DNA of 64,000 nt from Diphasiastrum complanatum (lineage: Eukaryota > Streptophyta > Lycopodiopsida > Lycopodiales > Lycopodiaceae), in the NCBI GenBank assembly GCA_029204225.1, contig CM055097.1:59896883-59960882 (forward strand), read 5' to 3'. The notes below the pieces were generated by a model that saw only the letters and a list, made by a program, of their open reading frames with translations, was not told the origin of the DNA and made no database searches. Of the stretch, positions 1 to 13,584 are shown in pieces; within the stretch, counting starts at the first letter, position 1; each line of letters begins with the position of its first letter. Both the position numbers and the translations under genes were made by a program.

Positions 1-973
1 GCCTTTGACTCGAAGCACGAATGATTCGCGAATCGTAAACACACCTCTAGGACCGCAAAACAAAAACTACAAAAAGAAACGAAAAGAACGAAAGCCAACG
101 AGAGATTACGAAACAAACGAAGAGAAATCTTTTGCGCTGCCAACTTGCAGCTCAACGGGCATCACGCCCACCTGAAACGAATAGCAACGACAGAGACTAA
201 CTAAGTAGTCTTCCTTAAAGTCTCGGGTGGTGGAAATGTACGCTGTGGGTAAACAAGTGGAGATAGTGGAGAAACACTGGACTGTAATGGTAGTGTAGCA
301 ATCTAGACAGAAAGAGCAGTGAACATCTCTCGTAACTCCTAGCGTAAATCAGTGCGTACATCACTCATGGCTTCCCTAAGATAATCTCAAAATTCATGCC
401 GTACTTCGTCAAGGTAAGTGGAAGACGATATGCGAGGCTCAGAAGATGTAGGGGAAGTATGCATGGTCAAGGAATGCAGGAAGTGAAGAGAGTGTAAGAA
501 AAGCTTAATATCAGAGGGAGCGGATTCTACGTTTAGCTATCTTGTAAACTCCACATAGTGGAGGTATAAACGATCATCTCTGGATCATAACAAGGTGATG
601 AGAATTTGACAGACATCTGTAAGAGACAGAGAGAGACGTAGCAAATAGAGTAAGAAAGTAAAACAACATAGTTGTGCATGAAAGTCTGCCAACGAGCATA
701 ATACAACGCAAGGGCAGAGTGTCAATCCACCAACGAATGAGACACTGACGATCTTGTTCTAAACCAAACTGATTATATAGTCGTTCTATTTTCGTGTATC
801 TCTTTGTCTTGTGCTGTGTGTCTTGATTGCTAGAATAGAATGTGTTCTGTGATGCATAGTCGCATGTTTGGGATCCCGTAAGAGCTTTCGCACGAAAAGA
901 AAATTCAAAGATAGAAAACTGTTCGCGAGTAAGAAGAAGAAGACAAACACGAAATAGTCTTGCTTTTGTGACA
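1..973 (+). repeat. 5' LTR of Copia family I (left end outside window)
   Basis: The sequence from base 3 matches the right LTR from base 4071 and ends in a CA directly before the primer binding site. It is longer than the matching part of the right LTR because it keeps about 270 bp (about 220-530) and about 60 bp (about 560-625) that the right LTR lacks. The LTR would supply the promoter and polyadenylation signals. A TATA-like tattatatag lies at about 772. Confidence 0.85.
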
Positions 974-985
974 TGGTATCAGAGC
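974..985 (+). promoter_or_regulatory. Primer binding site (initiator tRNA-Met type)
   Basis: TGGTATCAGAGC follows the LTR end directly. It is the usual plant Copia site, complementary to the 3' end of initiator tRNA-Met, where minus-strand DNA synthesis starts. It fixes the 3' border of the 5' LTR. Confidence 0.88.
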
Positions 986-1038
986 CCACATGTTATCACT
1001 ACTGATATCCCAGCAGTGATTCTTCCAGACAACATAAT

Positions 1039-1765
1039 ATGGCTACGACAATCCAGACCAGGGTAGCAATCAGTCTTGATGGCGCAAATTATAGAATATG
1101 GAAATTCAATATCAAAACACTTCTGAAGGGTGAAGGCATCTGGTCGGTGACCGAACTCTCAGAGGTGCAGCCTCCAGAGGGGGACCCGAGGAGAGCTAAA
1201 TGGATCAGAAAGGATGAGCGCGCAATGGCGATCATCGTTTCATCCATAAATGAAGACCTACTCATGCAGACTGAAGACTGCGAAAGCAGCCATGCAGCAT
1301 GGGAAAGATTGAAAGAGAAGTATGAAGTGAGGCTGTAGCTTCAGTCATGCACCTTCACAATCAACTGCAATCAATACGGTGGGATGGCAACCAGTTGGAT
1401 CGGCACGTTGAGAAAAGCAGAACGATCTTCGCTCAACTCGCTGCATCAGGATAGGAGCACCAGGTCCCAGCACCACAACAGTTGATGTACTTCATGAAAT
1501 CTCTACCGACGTCCTATCAGCCGCTGAGAATGCTCATACTGAGTCTACCAGATATGACATTCGACAAAGCAGTTAGTCTTGTCACTGATGAGAGACGAAG
1601 GAAAGAGAAGCAATGATCAAGAGAAAGCTCTCTTCACGAAAGGAAAGAAGAAGAACAAAAACAAGCCAAGATTCGAGAAGACGAAGTCCTCGAATCAGCA
1701 ATCTTCTTCCTACGATCACTGCCACAAACCAGGCCATATGGCCAACAAATGCTGGTTTAATCCAA
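1039..1765 (+). pseudogene. Copia family I gag remnant with damaged zinc knuckle
   Basis: The first ATG after the primer site opens a 99-residue frame beginning MATTIQTRVAISLDG. It continues with a typical Copia Gag core (ANYRIWKFNIKTLLKGEGIW) and a region around HAAWERLKEKYEV. A TAG at about 1336 ends it. Related coding sequence continues in other frames to a nucleocapsid knuckle at about 1718-1755 (CHKPGHMANKC). The first cysteine of the CCHC motif is missing there: Asp-His lies where Cys would be. Gag would package element RNA. As it stands the gene cannot give a full-length protein. Confidence 0.8.
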
Positions 1766-1770
1766 CAATA

Positions 1771-2508
1771 CCTTGCATGCAAACGTTCATAGATTATTAT
1801 AGTCGAATGACCACAATCTACTACTTGAAGAAGAAATCCGAAGTGTTTGATTTTTTCAAAAAATTTGTGGCATTCGCAGAGCGACACACCTCGAAAAAGA
1901 TACAGATCCTTAGATCTGACAATGGAGGTGAATACAAAAGCACAAAATTTTCAAAATTCTGCGAAGAACATGGGATTGAACACCAGTTCACTCCTGCATA
2001 CACACCTGAATACAACGGTGTGGCAGAAAGAAAAAACAGAACGCTAGTCGAAGGAGCCAGATGCATGATGGCACAGGCTCAACTGCCAGGTCAATTCTGG
2101 GCCGAGGCAATAGCTACAGCTGTACACCTGTAGAACAGATCTACAATGACAATGCTGGAGAACAAAACACCATACGAAATGTGGACAGGTAGAAAGTCTG
2201 ATCTGTCATATCTACGAGTGTTTGAATGTGCAGCATACAAGCACATTCCAAAGGAAAAGAGAAGCAAGTTCGATGACAAATTCGAGCAAACAATCATGGT
2301 CGACTACTCAAACGGAACACATGTGTACAAACTCTACGATCCTACCACGAAGAACGTTGTTTCGAGCAGAGATGTGAAGTTCAACGAGTCCACATTCCCT
2401 GGACTGAAAGACGAAAGAAGCCATGAGATCTTCACACTACTGCCTATTCAAGAGGGAGATCGAGGACAGACATCAAATCAGAATGCAGAGCCCCAGACTC
2501 CAGAATAG
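1771..2508 (+). pseudogene. Copia family I integrase remnant
   Basis: Directly after the zinc knuckle the frame enters the integrase catalytic core (TFIDYYSRMTTIYYL, then LRSDNGGEYKS, then NGVAERKNRT). These carry the D, D and E regions of the DDE active site. The aspartic protease and the N-terminal HHCC zinc domain that should lie between are absent, so about 1 kb was deleted here. A TAG at about 2131 interrupts the frame. A second frame at 2146-2508 carries the integrase C-terminal region (YEMWTGRKSDLSYLRVFEC). Confidence 0.85.
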
Positions 2509-2629
2509 CAGGAAGCAGAGGATCGACCCCACAAACAAGAAATGTTCGAGCAGCGACGAAACGAACCTCAAAGGTCAACGAGACAAAGAAGACCTCCAGA
2601 CCACTACTCTGACAATCTTCAGTGGATGC

Positions 2630-3970
2630 AGCTTCACTGAAGAGCCAACAACATACCAAGAAGCTATCCAAAGTCCAGAAGGAGAATTTTGGAAGCAGAC
2701 AATGTCAGAGGAGATCGAGTCGATGAGGTGAAACGAGGCATGGACATTAGATCCTCTGTCAAAAAACAGAAAAGTAGTCGACTGCAAGTGGGTGTACAAG
2801 AAAAAGCTAAAATCAGATGGCACTATTGGCCACTACAAAGCAAGGCTCGTCGCGAAGGGCTACACGTAGAGATATAGTGTTGACTATTTTGACACATATT
2901 CGTCCATGGTCAAGATCCTACTCAACCAGACTGCAATGTCTACATCAAAAGAGTAGGAAAAGATTTTATGATACTTACCATTTTTGTTGATGATTCGTTG
3001 ATAATAGGAAATTCCTTGATGCTGATCAAAGACACGAAGAGTCAGATTTCTGAAAGCTATGAAATCACAGATCTTGGAAAAGCAACAAAATGCCTAGGGA
3101 TGGAGATCAGAAGAGATCGAACAAATGGCGAAATGCACTTGAGTCAGTCAAAATACACCAGAAAAGTGCTGAAGCAGTACCACATGATGGACTGCAAAGA
3201 GAAAGCCACACCAATGATAGCTGGAGCCAAGCTCACGAAACATGATTGCCCAAAAACAGAAGAGGAAGAACATATGATGGCAGATATACCCTACCAAAAC
3301 TTAATCGGTAGTCTGATGTACTTGACAATTTGTACCAGACCCGATCTGGCCTTCTTTGTTTATGCATTGAGCCAATTTTGTTCCAATCCTGGTCTAGCAC
3401 ATTGGAAAATGGCCAAACGAATCCTATAGTATCTGAAGGGTACTCAAAATATTGGATTAACTTACAGAGCTAGAAACGAAGAGAAAGGATTCGAGTTGCA
3501 TCACTACAATGATGCGAGCTGGGTGAGCTGCAAAGATGACAGAAAGTCCATTATTGGAGGATGTACAATAGCGTGCGGAGCTGCAATCAGTTGGATATGC
3601 AAAAAGCAAACCTTGGTAGCTCAATCCTCTTGCGAAGCTGAGCATGTCACAGTCTCGAAAGTGGCGAATGAGGTAGTGCGGCTACAATTGATGTTGGAGA
3701 CAATCGGGATACCACAAGAGGGGCCAAACATGATGATGATGGACTCTTAGAGTGCAATCTATCTATCCCAAGATCCTGCCTTCCATTTAAAGACAAAACA
3801 CATTCCTCTGAAGTACCATCACATTCGAGATATGATCTCAAAAGGAGAGCTCGAGGTCCAGTTTATAAAATCAGAAAGTATGATTGCAGATCTCCTCACG
3901 AAACTGCTCGACAAGCCACTCTTTAACAAACAAAGAAAGGCAATTGGATTAAACGAACAAAGCTGCAAGG
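2630..3970 (+). pseudogene. Copia family I reverse transcriptase / RNase H remnant
   Basis: RT starts near 2640 (EEPTTYQEAIQSPEGEFW). It continues in broken frames through CKWVYKKKLKSDG and KARLVAKGY, then jumps at about 2920 to the region around the catalytic FVDD (ILTIFVDDSLIIGN, about 2971-3010). Roughly 300 bp of the RT palm and fingers are missing. RT C-terminal and RNase H segments follow: YLTICTRPDLAFFVYALSQF, SWICKKQTLVAQSSCEAEH, and KHIPLKYHHIRDMI near 3800. Stops at about 3427 and 3748 break the frame. The remnant ends at a short purine tract before the 3' LTR. Confidence 0.88.
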
Positions 3971-3982
3971 TTCAAGAGGGAG

Positions 3983-4716
3983 TGTCAGAATTGGTGAACT
4001 CCTGTAACTTTGTCCCAGCACGAACAAAACACGAAGGTCGAACGAGAACGATTCGCGACAGTCAATGTGTCTTTGACTCGAAGCACGAACGATTCACGAA
4101 TCATTCACGAATCGTAAACACATCTCCAAGACCGCAAACCACAAGAGGGACGCAAAACGTAAACTACAAAAAGAAACGAAAGAACGAAAGCAAACGAGAT
4201 ATTATGAAACAAATGAAGAGAAATCTTTCACGCTGTCAACTGGAAGCTCAACGGGCTTCACGTCCAGCTGAAACAAATAGCAACGACGAAGACTAACTAA
4301 CTAGTTGATTAGTGTTAACTAGTCTTGTGATTCTACATTTGGCTATCTTGTAAACTCCACATAGTAAGAGACAGAGAGACGTAGCGAATAGAGTAAAAAA
4401 GTAAAATACCATAGCTGTGCATGAAAGTCTGCCAACGAGCAGAACGCAGCGTAAGAGCAGAGTGTCAATCCGCCAACAAGCAAGACACTGATGATCTCGT
4501 TCCAAACCAAACTGATAATATAGTCGCTCTATTTTCGTGTATCTCTTTGTCTTGTGTTGTGTGTCTTGATTGCTAGAATAGAATGTGTTTTGTGAAGCGT
4601 AGTCGCGTGTTTGAGAACCTGTAAGAGCTTCCGCATGAAAAGAAAATTCAAAGACATAAAACTGTTTGTGAGTAAGAAGAAGAAGATGAACACAAAACAG
4701 TGTCGCTTTCGCGACA
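3983..4716 (+). repeat. 3' LTR of Copia family I
   Basis: It starts TGTCAGAATTGG after a purine tract (gagggag) and ends GCGACA, with the canonical TG...CA termini. It matches the left LTR apart from two internal deletions, one of about 270 bp near 4315 and one of about 60 bp near 4365. The five bases after it (gttag) should be the target-site duplicate; the left partner is outside the window. Confidence 0.88.
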
Positions 4717-5569
4717 GTTAGCTCTCTATCAAACTTTCAAGCTTGAACTCTCTTGAGCATTCTAGCTCAGTCTTTTAGAGATTTATTTTAGAGTTGCTAT
4801 TGCGCTACTGCTTATCAGTAGAGCTACTTATTATCAGACTTATTCTCAATTACTCAGAGACAGCTTAGAGTGCACAGTTTTTATCCGCTATTGTCTTGCG
4901 CTCATTAGCATCTGATTTTGTTTTTCTGAATCAATATTATCTTCTTATTGCGTTCAATATATGTCAGAATGCACGCATCTCTGTATTGCTTTTGTAATTA
5001 ATAGAAATTGTCTGAGAATTCAATACTTTATGTTTGGCTACGTAATCATTTAGTATCTAGCGATTTCAAAGTTAGTTGCTAAAGATTGAACGTGATTTTC
5101 ATCACTACTGCTTTGTTCAATTTTTGATAGGCGTAGTCATGCATTGGAAGTAGGAGTTTCGGCTGCAATTTATCAATCTTATTTCCAACATAGGTGCCTT
5201 TTTTCCATCAGTGCTGGTATTGTCCTCGGTTAGCACAATATTTTGGAATGTCTCGAAGCTTGGCATTTTGTGAGTTTTGCGAGTTTCTTTCATGCCATGA
5301 GTCAATAAAAGGATAACACATGGTATATTGCTACTTTTTTTATGCCACTACTTGAATGTTAGTAATAAGAATTTTGGTTTGGCACATAGTGAAAGATCCC
5401 ATAATAACATTCCAAAATAAGAAAAGTTTGAAATTGAAATTTTTTTAGCCTCCAAACATTTTGGCCAAATCACATGGTAGGCTGGCATGTCATGTGATTC
5501 AGCAATTTTTTTTTTCTTTTTCACTTAGCAAGCCAGTGTGCTATCTTTGAAGAATATAAAAAAAAAAAA
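4717..5569. other. Noncoding DNA, no gene seen
   Basis: AT-rich sequence without a convincing open frame. The part to about 5110 has the T-rich look of an LTR or UTR, but I find no second copy here. Near 5495-5620 a stretch beginning ttcacttagca is tandemly duplicated in diverged form; its second copy begins inverted repeat A. Confidence 0.5.
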
Positions 5570-6068
5570 TTCTAGCTATTTCACTTAGCACATCGGCATG
5601 CTATGTTTGGAGACTGCAAAATATATTGAAAAAATGTTTTACTCAAAATTCGGTTCTTAAAAGTGTCAAAATATCTTTTCTATCTCATTATTTGAACTCT
5701 TCAACCTATTAAACATGTAATGTATTTCACAAAATTATGATTTAATATCTTAAAAGTGAATATTGTTTATAACAATGATGGTTTGATACTTGAATTGCCA
5801 TATAGATTACACAGCTTGGTACTTGCATTATCACATAGACTATACTATTTGGTTTACATGAGAAAGTTGAATGATTGTAAATGATTCATAGTGGCCAATG
5901 CTAGGGCATCCAAGCCTTTTGTGGTACTGGAAAATGTAAAGCCAATTTTAATATGTGACCAAAAAGAAAAAAGAAAAGTGTACACAAAATCATAGAAGAA
6001 AGATGTGCTAGAGATAGTCATGACATCTATCAAGAGACATTGAGAAGATTACTAGCAGTATAGAGTGG
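5570..6068 (+). repeat. Inverted repeat A, left copy
   Basis: About 500 bp that recur in reverse complement at 43196-43722. By eye I count only a handful of substitutions and two short indels, so identity is about 98-99%. No coding sequence is recognised in it. It is the outermost pair of the mirror arrangement. Confidence 0.9.
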
Positions 6069-6562
6069 AGACAACCAATCTCACTTCCAAAATTGTCTCA
6101 CACTGAGGTCCTCACAAGCATCATGTTTGTTCATGTTTTTGTATTTTGTTAAAATCCTCTTGCAGTTAGAGATAGAATGCAATTAATATTACATGGCACG
6201 CTATGTGCTACATAATTGGTGAACCATGGGTAGAATGAAACTCTTGAAACTCACAAACAATTTACTCGAAGATTGTCAAAACCGTTTATGCCTCCTTATA
6301 ACCCTCGGTTGGCAGAGATTTTTGGAATGTCCATGGTCTTCTTATAGCCCTCCTTAAAAGCCTCTTAAGAACACGTTCAAAGTTCCAAGGCTTATACCGA
6401 GGCCAGCCTATAGACCCAACGCTTGAGCTTTCCGCTTCCCCCCAGTCCCATTTTCGTCTCTTTCAAAAAAATGCTCAAAAAACATGCGGGAAATCGCGTG
6501 TCATGTTGTAATGTGTTTAGAAACACCGTTAAAGCTAGGATCTACAGAGAGACACCATACCC
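6069..6562. other. Noncoding DNA, no gene seen
   Basis: No recognised coding sequence. It leads into a CACTA transposase remnant, so part of it may be decayed transposon sequence. Confidence 0.4.
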
Positions 6563-6990
6563 AGCAAAGTGGTAACGCATTTTCCCATCATACCCAAGGT
6601 ACATCATATGTTCAAGTGCAAGTCCATAGCAGAGCTTTTGACATGGCATTTGAGCAATCGTTCCTCTAGTGATACTATGAAGATTCTTACTTATTGTCCA
6701 GCATGGAAGCATGTGGATGCGACCTGGCATGAGTTTAAGGATGAGTCTCGACATTTGCATTTGAGGTTGGCGATGGATGGTGTGAATCCATTCAAATTGC
6801 ACTTCACATCATGGTCCACTTAGCTAGTTGTCCTTGTAAATTATAAAGTTCCTCCTTAGCTAAGTGTCTTAATCTTAAAGCCTGCAATTGATTGGCTTCA
6901 AATTTGGAGATCCAGAGAGTCTCCCTCCTGGTATGAAAAGATTATCAATATTCCAGGAAATTCCATATTGGGAACAATTGATCGTAAACC
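6563..6990 (+). pseudogene. CACTA (En/Spm) transposase remnant
   Basis: The frame from 6563 reads SKVVTHFPIIPKVHHMF, ELLTWHLSNRSS, PAWKHVD, then RLAMDGVNPF. This is the signature stretch of plant CACTA transposases (Transposase_21 family; compare the usual W-H and GLASDGFNPF motifs). Stops follow after HFTSWST. The family's next block is still visible as LVVLVNYKVPP, where W-P-V-V-L-V-x-Y-N-L-P-P-W is expected. Only about 140 codons of a transposase that is normally much longer remain. It is roughly half identical to the same region of the minus-strand remnant at 46367-46627, so the two are related but are not recent copies. Confidence 0.72.
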
Positions 6991-7137
6991 ATTTAGTGGC
7001 CCCAACAATGCACATACATATTTAAGAACGTAGGGAGCATAATTTGGGAGCACTTGACTTGCATAAACCATTTCTTGGACCCGACAATGCACATATTTAA
7101 AAAGCCTTAGGGAGCATAATCTGGGAGCATTTGACTA
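6974..7137 (+). repeat. Diverged ~80-bp tandem duplication
   Basis: Two units each contain aaaccattt, caatgcacata, gggagcataat and gggagca in the same order. The first starts near 6974 and the second near 7063. Nothing suggests coding. Confidence 0.6.
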
Positions 7138-7312
7138 GTACATGACTTAAGGAAATGGAAAAAAAAGAGTACTTATAAGAATAAATGATGTTGTGAATGC
7201 AAATTGAGAATATTGAATCCATGATAGTACGTACTTGTGGATGGTATGCAGCATCTAAAGAATTGACTTGAGTTCATGCTATAAAGTCGTGAGCAGTGTA
7301 ACACAAACATTT

Positions 7313-9435
<2,123 letters not shown>

Positions 9436-9960
9436 CTTTGCGCAACCTGCAGTAGTGCTTCAAAATATCAGCCTAAAGTCCCCTACCATCATCAGGAATC
9501 ATCTGCAAGCTGCGTGTCCAATGTCTAACAATTATCAACCTCTGGCTGAAGGAAGACGTGGCTTGCTAATCTGTTCTATATCTAAATTATCTTAATCATA
9601 CATGAAATTGAACAAACCATAGCTAAGGTATACTAAATCTTTTCGAAATTCTCATGATACTGTGAATAGACTTATCAGAGAAGAACTGGATGTGACGACA
9701 TTGCCCAACAACTTGAGCCATGTGAATTTCCTCGTACAACATGGAAGTTGGAACTACGAATGCTTGAGCCAAGGAAACAACAACTAACCTGACTGAAAAT
9801 TGGGAGTAGTAATTTTTTGTAAAAGCAATTCAGATTCCTCCTAGTTTCTAGTTCATTGAAACACCAGCTTCAGAATCAAATACTTTCTTCTAAGCAGCAA
9901 AAATTGCATAATAATATTAATATAAAATCTTAGGATCCAGTTGAATACTCAAGGATTGAA
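9436..9960. other. Upstream region of the reductase gene
   Basis: This holds the presumed 5' UTR and promoter. The first ~150 bp (to about 9590) resemble 11018-11170 upstream of the exon-1 duplicate, including ctctggctg and a following tctgttct block. No further coding sequence was recognised. Confidence 0.5.
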
Positions 9961-9961
9961 A

Positions 9962-10222
9962 TTAAAGATAGCCCACAGACTTCCCTTCACAATACATATC
10001 TATAGGGTGAAGCATTGTCATTCAACACTTTGCACAACCTAAGATCAGCGTATACAAAAATCATTGAGCCGTTAGAGAAGAATTGAAATCCTCTTGCCAT
10101 TTCTTCAATATAAAACATGAAACTGTAAACCCTCAAGCTCGAGAAAAGTGAAACCTCACTAACGATTGGCCGCAGCTGCTGGTGGTAGATGCAGTTCAGC
10201 TTCGTTGATTTTCAGCTCCTCA
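9962..10222 (+). repeat. Inverted repeat B, left copy
   Basis: Matches 38665-38842 in reverse complement, including ctcactaacgattggccgcag and the block caatacatatctatagggtg. The right copy lacks about 70 bp from the middle. No coding sequence was seen. Confidence 0.8.
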
Positions 10223-10916
10223 CTAAACGTTGCCCAGATGGTGTTTTCCAGGTTGTATATATTGTGTGTAACCTATTAATTGTGTAACGTTGTATACAAC
10301 AAAAAAAAAATATTAGCTCCTTATGTGTGAAAATTACCAATATTTATAAAAATAATATTTCTTTGCATTTTACACATGTAAAGGTTAAACGTTACAATTT
10401 CATTGTTGGATTCTTTGCTAAATGATGGATGTTATGAGTCATGCAAAATCTCTTCTAACAAATGCATAGCAAGGTTAACTGCAACCTTTAATCGACCACA
10501 TGGTAATAATCGTTGTAAGTTGCAACAACCACTGATAGATGTAGAAAAGTATAAATGTAGAGCATAGGTATAAGTTGGCATAGAAGATATTTCTTCTATA
10601 GTGAACATGGCTCCATAAAGTGCTCCAGAATGGCCAAGGTTTGAGCTAGCTACCATCATTGCCTCGGCACTGCTTACGTGCTTGTAACACATGAGCACAT
10701 ACACATACTGCCCTTTCATGGTGTCAAAATCACCCTGTCAACCTCAAGCATTTAGGTCATTTGAATGAGGAGGGTGCATGCCTCGCTTTAAGTTGATGTG
10801 GACAAAAAGTTCTATCATGAAAAGTAGTCCAAAGTGCACTCTGCACTATGTACTCTAAGGAGCTGCACTGTGTACTCTAAGGAGCCGCAGTTCACAATAT
10901 CCTGACAAACGCTTTA
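10223..10916. other. Noncoding DNA with an unsupported minus-strand frame
   Basis: AT-rich. A 95-codon minus-strand frame (10432-10719) has no motif I recognise and no support. Near 10845-10895 a short block (gcactatgtactctaagga) is tandemly duplicated with a ~22-bp period. Confidence 0.4.
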
Positions 10917-11170
10917 CCGACTTGCAGCTCAAAATCAGATTCTTTCATCATCCCTAATTTCACGTAATGCTTCAGAATTATCTGCCTATTTGCGACCTCT
11001 TGCCCAGCCGTTGCCATCGCTTCACAACCTACATAATCCGAAAAACTATGAAACAAGTCCCCGGGCTCTCAACGACTATCATACAGCAAGTTAGATGTGA
11101 TCAATCAGTTACTAATTTCGCAGCTCTGGCTGTGGGGAGAGACTGCCAAATTTCTGTTCTAGACTGAGTA
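10917..11170 (-). pseudogene. Duplicated exon 1 fragment of the alkenal reductase gene
   Basis: From an ATG at 11017 the minus strand reads MATAGQEVANRQIILKHYV, then MMKESDFELQ. This closely matches the first ~32 residues of the reductase at 9435 (MAMAGQEATNRQIILKHYV and ESDFELR). Homology stops after FELQ; the next bases (gtcggtaaag) would run into a stop after about 9 codons. Upstream sequence to about 11170 also resembles that of the intact copy, so promoter or 5' UTR sequence was duplicated too. No other exons follow on the minus strand before the main gene. It is a truncated same-strand duplicate about 1.6 kb upstream. Confidence 0.82.
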
Positions 11171-11439
11171 ATTCGTCCAGGATGCTTTATGTGACAAACA
11201 ATGGTTCAAAGAAACATCATGTACCATAATCAACATCGGAGCATTCAAGACGACCAACAGCAAAGCAAAGCTAATGCAAGGAAACTTGCTTTCTTGAACC
11301 TTAAATAGTATAAGAACAAGAAAGAGAAGTAGATTAAACTACAGTCGCTTTCTTTAACTACTTCAGGCTATGCTGTGCCATCTATATACGTCTAGAGTTC
11401 CACCTAACTTACTAAAGCACTTCCCGTCTTATTTGAAGG

Positions 11440-11990
11440 GCAGGCTGTTATTTGGCTCCCCCAGTCAACAGAGAACCAGAAAGAGTGTCCTTTCATAATT
11501 TAACTCCACAAACTTTTTTGCTTTTTCTGCACGATACTTTTGTCAGAATTTTAGTAAATATCTGATCATGCCAGTGGGACAATCTACCAATTTGATTCTA
11601 CCTTTCTGTACTATATCGCTGATAAAATAATGCTAAATCTTTATAAGTTTCATCCTGTTGTGGGTATGTGATTTCTAGAGAGGGAGAGATACTTCTTCAT
11701 TGTCAGCCAGTAATTTAACGTTGTCCTTTGTTTCTTCTTTCTGTTTCTTTGGCTGATTCTCTGGCTAACCTATTAAGCCAATTTGCCTCCTTGCCCAAGT
11801 GCCACATATTCCGCATCAGTACTCGAGAATGCTACACATGGTTTTTTGGACTACCTCTCCAGCTAATCAGGCCATCTGCAAAGACCATTCATATACGTTA
11901 CCGCCCAATCTGCCTCGGATTAGCCATGCAGTCCTTGACTGTCTTTGCTCCCATTGACACAAATTTCCCACTCCATGGTATGTGGATGTA
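11440..11990 (-). pseudogene. Copia RNase H / pol 3' end remnant
   Basis: Minus-strand frames contain KPCVAFSSTDAEYVALG (about 11800-11860), the hallmark of Copia RNase H (usually KQTSVALSSTEAEYVA). Downstream, ILTKVSCRKSKKVCGVKL resembles the closing block D-I-x-T-K-x-L. Upstream, ADGLISW fits the preceding RNase H strand. Stops and frameshifts are frequent. No LTRs were found for it, so this is an old fragment of a Copia different from the others here. Confidence 0.65.
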
Positions 11991-12074
11991 GCTGAGGACA
12001 TAATTTATTGAAAACCCAGTGCAGGACTCCGGGCGAATCCACTAAGGGCTCCAATGCTTGAAGGCGAGGTCCAA

Positions 12075-12128
12075 TCTAGTTGTGGTCATGGCTAACACGA
12101 TTCTAGTTGTGGTCATGGCTAACATGAT
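12075..12128 (+). repeat. 27-bp tandem duplication
   Basis: The unit beginning tctagttgtggtcatggct occurs twice in succession (12075 and 12102) with about one mismatch. Confidence 0.9.
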
Positions 12129-12192
12129 TCTTTCCAAGATTTGTGGATAGGGCACACACTCCATTTTTTTATTTATCTTGATTTGATATCAG

Positions 12193-12871
12193 GCATTCCC
12201 ACATATATAATGCTTGCTACATAACCACCATAAGGTTATTAGATATCGCAAATTAATCATATAACCGATAGGACTGGAAAATGCTTTCTCAGTTCTCTCG
12301 GACAGAACAAAGTTTATGAGGTAAAACTAGAGAGGAACAAATTATTGAAAACCTTTCTAACTATCTATGCTAGAAAGCCAATTACTTCTTCCTCCGTTAA
12401 GTAGTGAGTTCATTAGGACTTCTTTCTTGTGCACAAGGTCAGGAATTCAAGTCCAATTGGCTGCACAAATGAGGAAATACAAGAGAAATAAAAAGCCAAA
12501 TATTGCAGTACAAGGGGTTAATAGTCATAATTATTTGCCCATACACCAGCTGGAAAGCAAAAGCTTTGTTATAAATGTCTCTATCATCAACAAGTATAAT
12601 AAAGGTTGACAATTTAACCAGACAAAAATATCAACATCAAAGAGATGTTTGGATAAACTGCATTTAGGATGGCCGAGGCCATTCAATCACAGCTTAGAAA
12701 AATCAATCCATCAAATGGAATCGTTGAGAGTTATTACATAAATAATAGCAATTACTTGTCTCGCAACAGTAACTACTATCACAAGCAAATACAATCTATC
12801 GAGAATTGTTCCACCTGCACTCTATGTCACCTGCATTAGCAATAGATACCACACATGAGCACCTTGTTGCA
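12193..12871 (+). repeat. Inverted repeat C, left copy
   Basis: About 680 bp matching 36794-37466 in reverse complement at about 98% by eye: four differences in a 250-bp stretch that I compared base by base. An 80-codon frame (12367-12609) is kept in both copies, but it has no recognised motif, and its conservation is what a young duplication alone would give. Confidence 0.9.
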
Positions 12872-13584
12872 CCCATACAAGTCATTGATGAACCAACACC
12901 CTGCATGATTCAAGTATGAAGCAACTTGCTGAAAAATAGATAAAGAACTTATTCCTATCAGATATTTATAACAGAGAAGCTGTATGAAAACACTGAGTGT
13001 GATGAACAAATCTTATCATATATATAATCGAAAGTCATGTGACATATGGGCCATATGGAAGGCGCTTTGCTCTTCTACCCGCAGTATAAGATGCCACCAT
13101 GCCCTGAGCACATATGGCGAGATGTTAACAATGGACCTTACCTCACCAAAAGTAAAAACTACTTAAGTTCTTTAAAAAACAGCACTACTTAACATAAACC
13201 AACTCGCTTCAGATTGACAATCTGCAGATTCTTCGATCTTGCAATACTTAACATCGCCCTCAATGATCATTTTTGAATCGTGAAGATGAACATTCACACC
13301 TACGATGGCAGATCGTCTGTCGTCCAAATTGGAAGGATGTGTAGAAGGCATTTAAATTCTTCCACTTGTTGCAGAAACCTAGTAGCATTCTGATCAACAA
13401 GCAAGTATCCAGTCACTCTCAATATGATATCCTATACTTTGTGGAGTCTAAATCACATTACTATTAGTAATGAAGCAACGTAATTATTTATAAGAATACT
13501 ATGACAGTTTCTAGTAGAACATGCTACTAAGCTATCTCAAATCAATTGTAGCCATAGCTTAATTAATCTAGCGCTTGCAGCATC
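12872..13584. other. Noncoding DNA between repeats C and D
   Basis: No protein motif or RNA gene was recognised. It has no counterpart that I can see elsewhere in the window. Confidence 0.4.

Larger units (their letters stand above)
1..4716 (+). mobile_element. Defective Ty1/copia LTR retrotransposon (family I)
   Basis: A Copia element with both LTRs: the left one runs off the window start and the right one is complete. The order is LTR, primer binding site, gag, zinc knuckle, integrase, reverse transcriptase, RNase H, LTR, which is the Ty1/copia order (integrase before RT). The interior is only about 3 kb, against roughly 4-5 kb for complete elements. The protease with the first half of integrase, and the RT core, are missing. 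Stops and frameshifts break what remains. It could move only with help from an intact relative. Identification as Copia is secure; the family name is my own label. Confidence 0.93.

Noticed and set aside
974-985. Initiator tRNA-Met-like sequence that might be a tRNA gene
   Set aside because: Only the 12 bases complementary to the tRNA 3' end are present, directly after an LTR. This is a primer binding site.
10432-10719. 95-codon minus-strand frame upstream of the reductase
   Set aside because: No motif, no splice context and no second copy; compatible with a chance frame.
12367-12609. 80-codon frame present in both copies of repeat C (also 37057-37299)
   Set aside because: Its conservation follows from the ~98% identity of the whole repeat. 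The two amino-acid changes show no sign of selection, and no motif is recognised.
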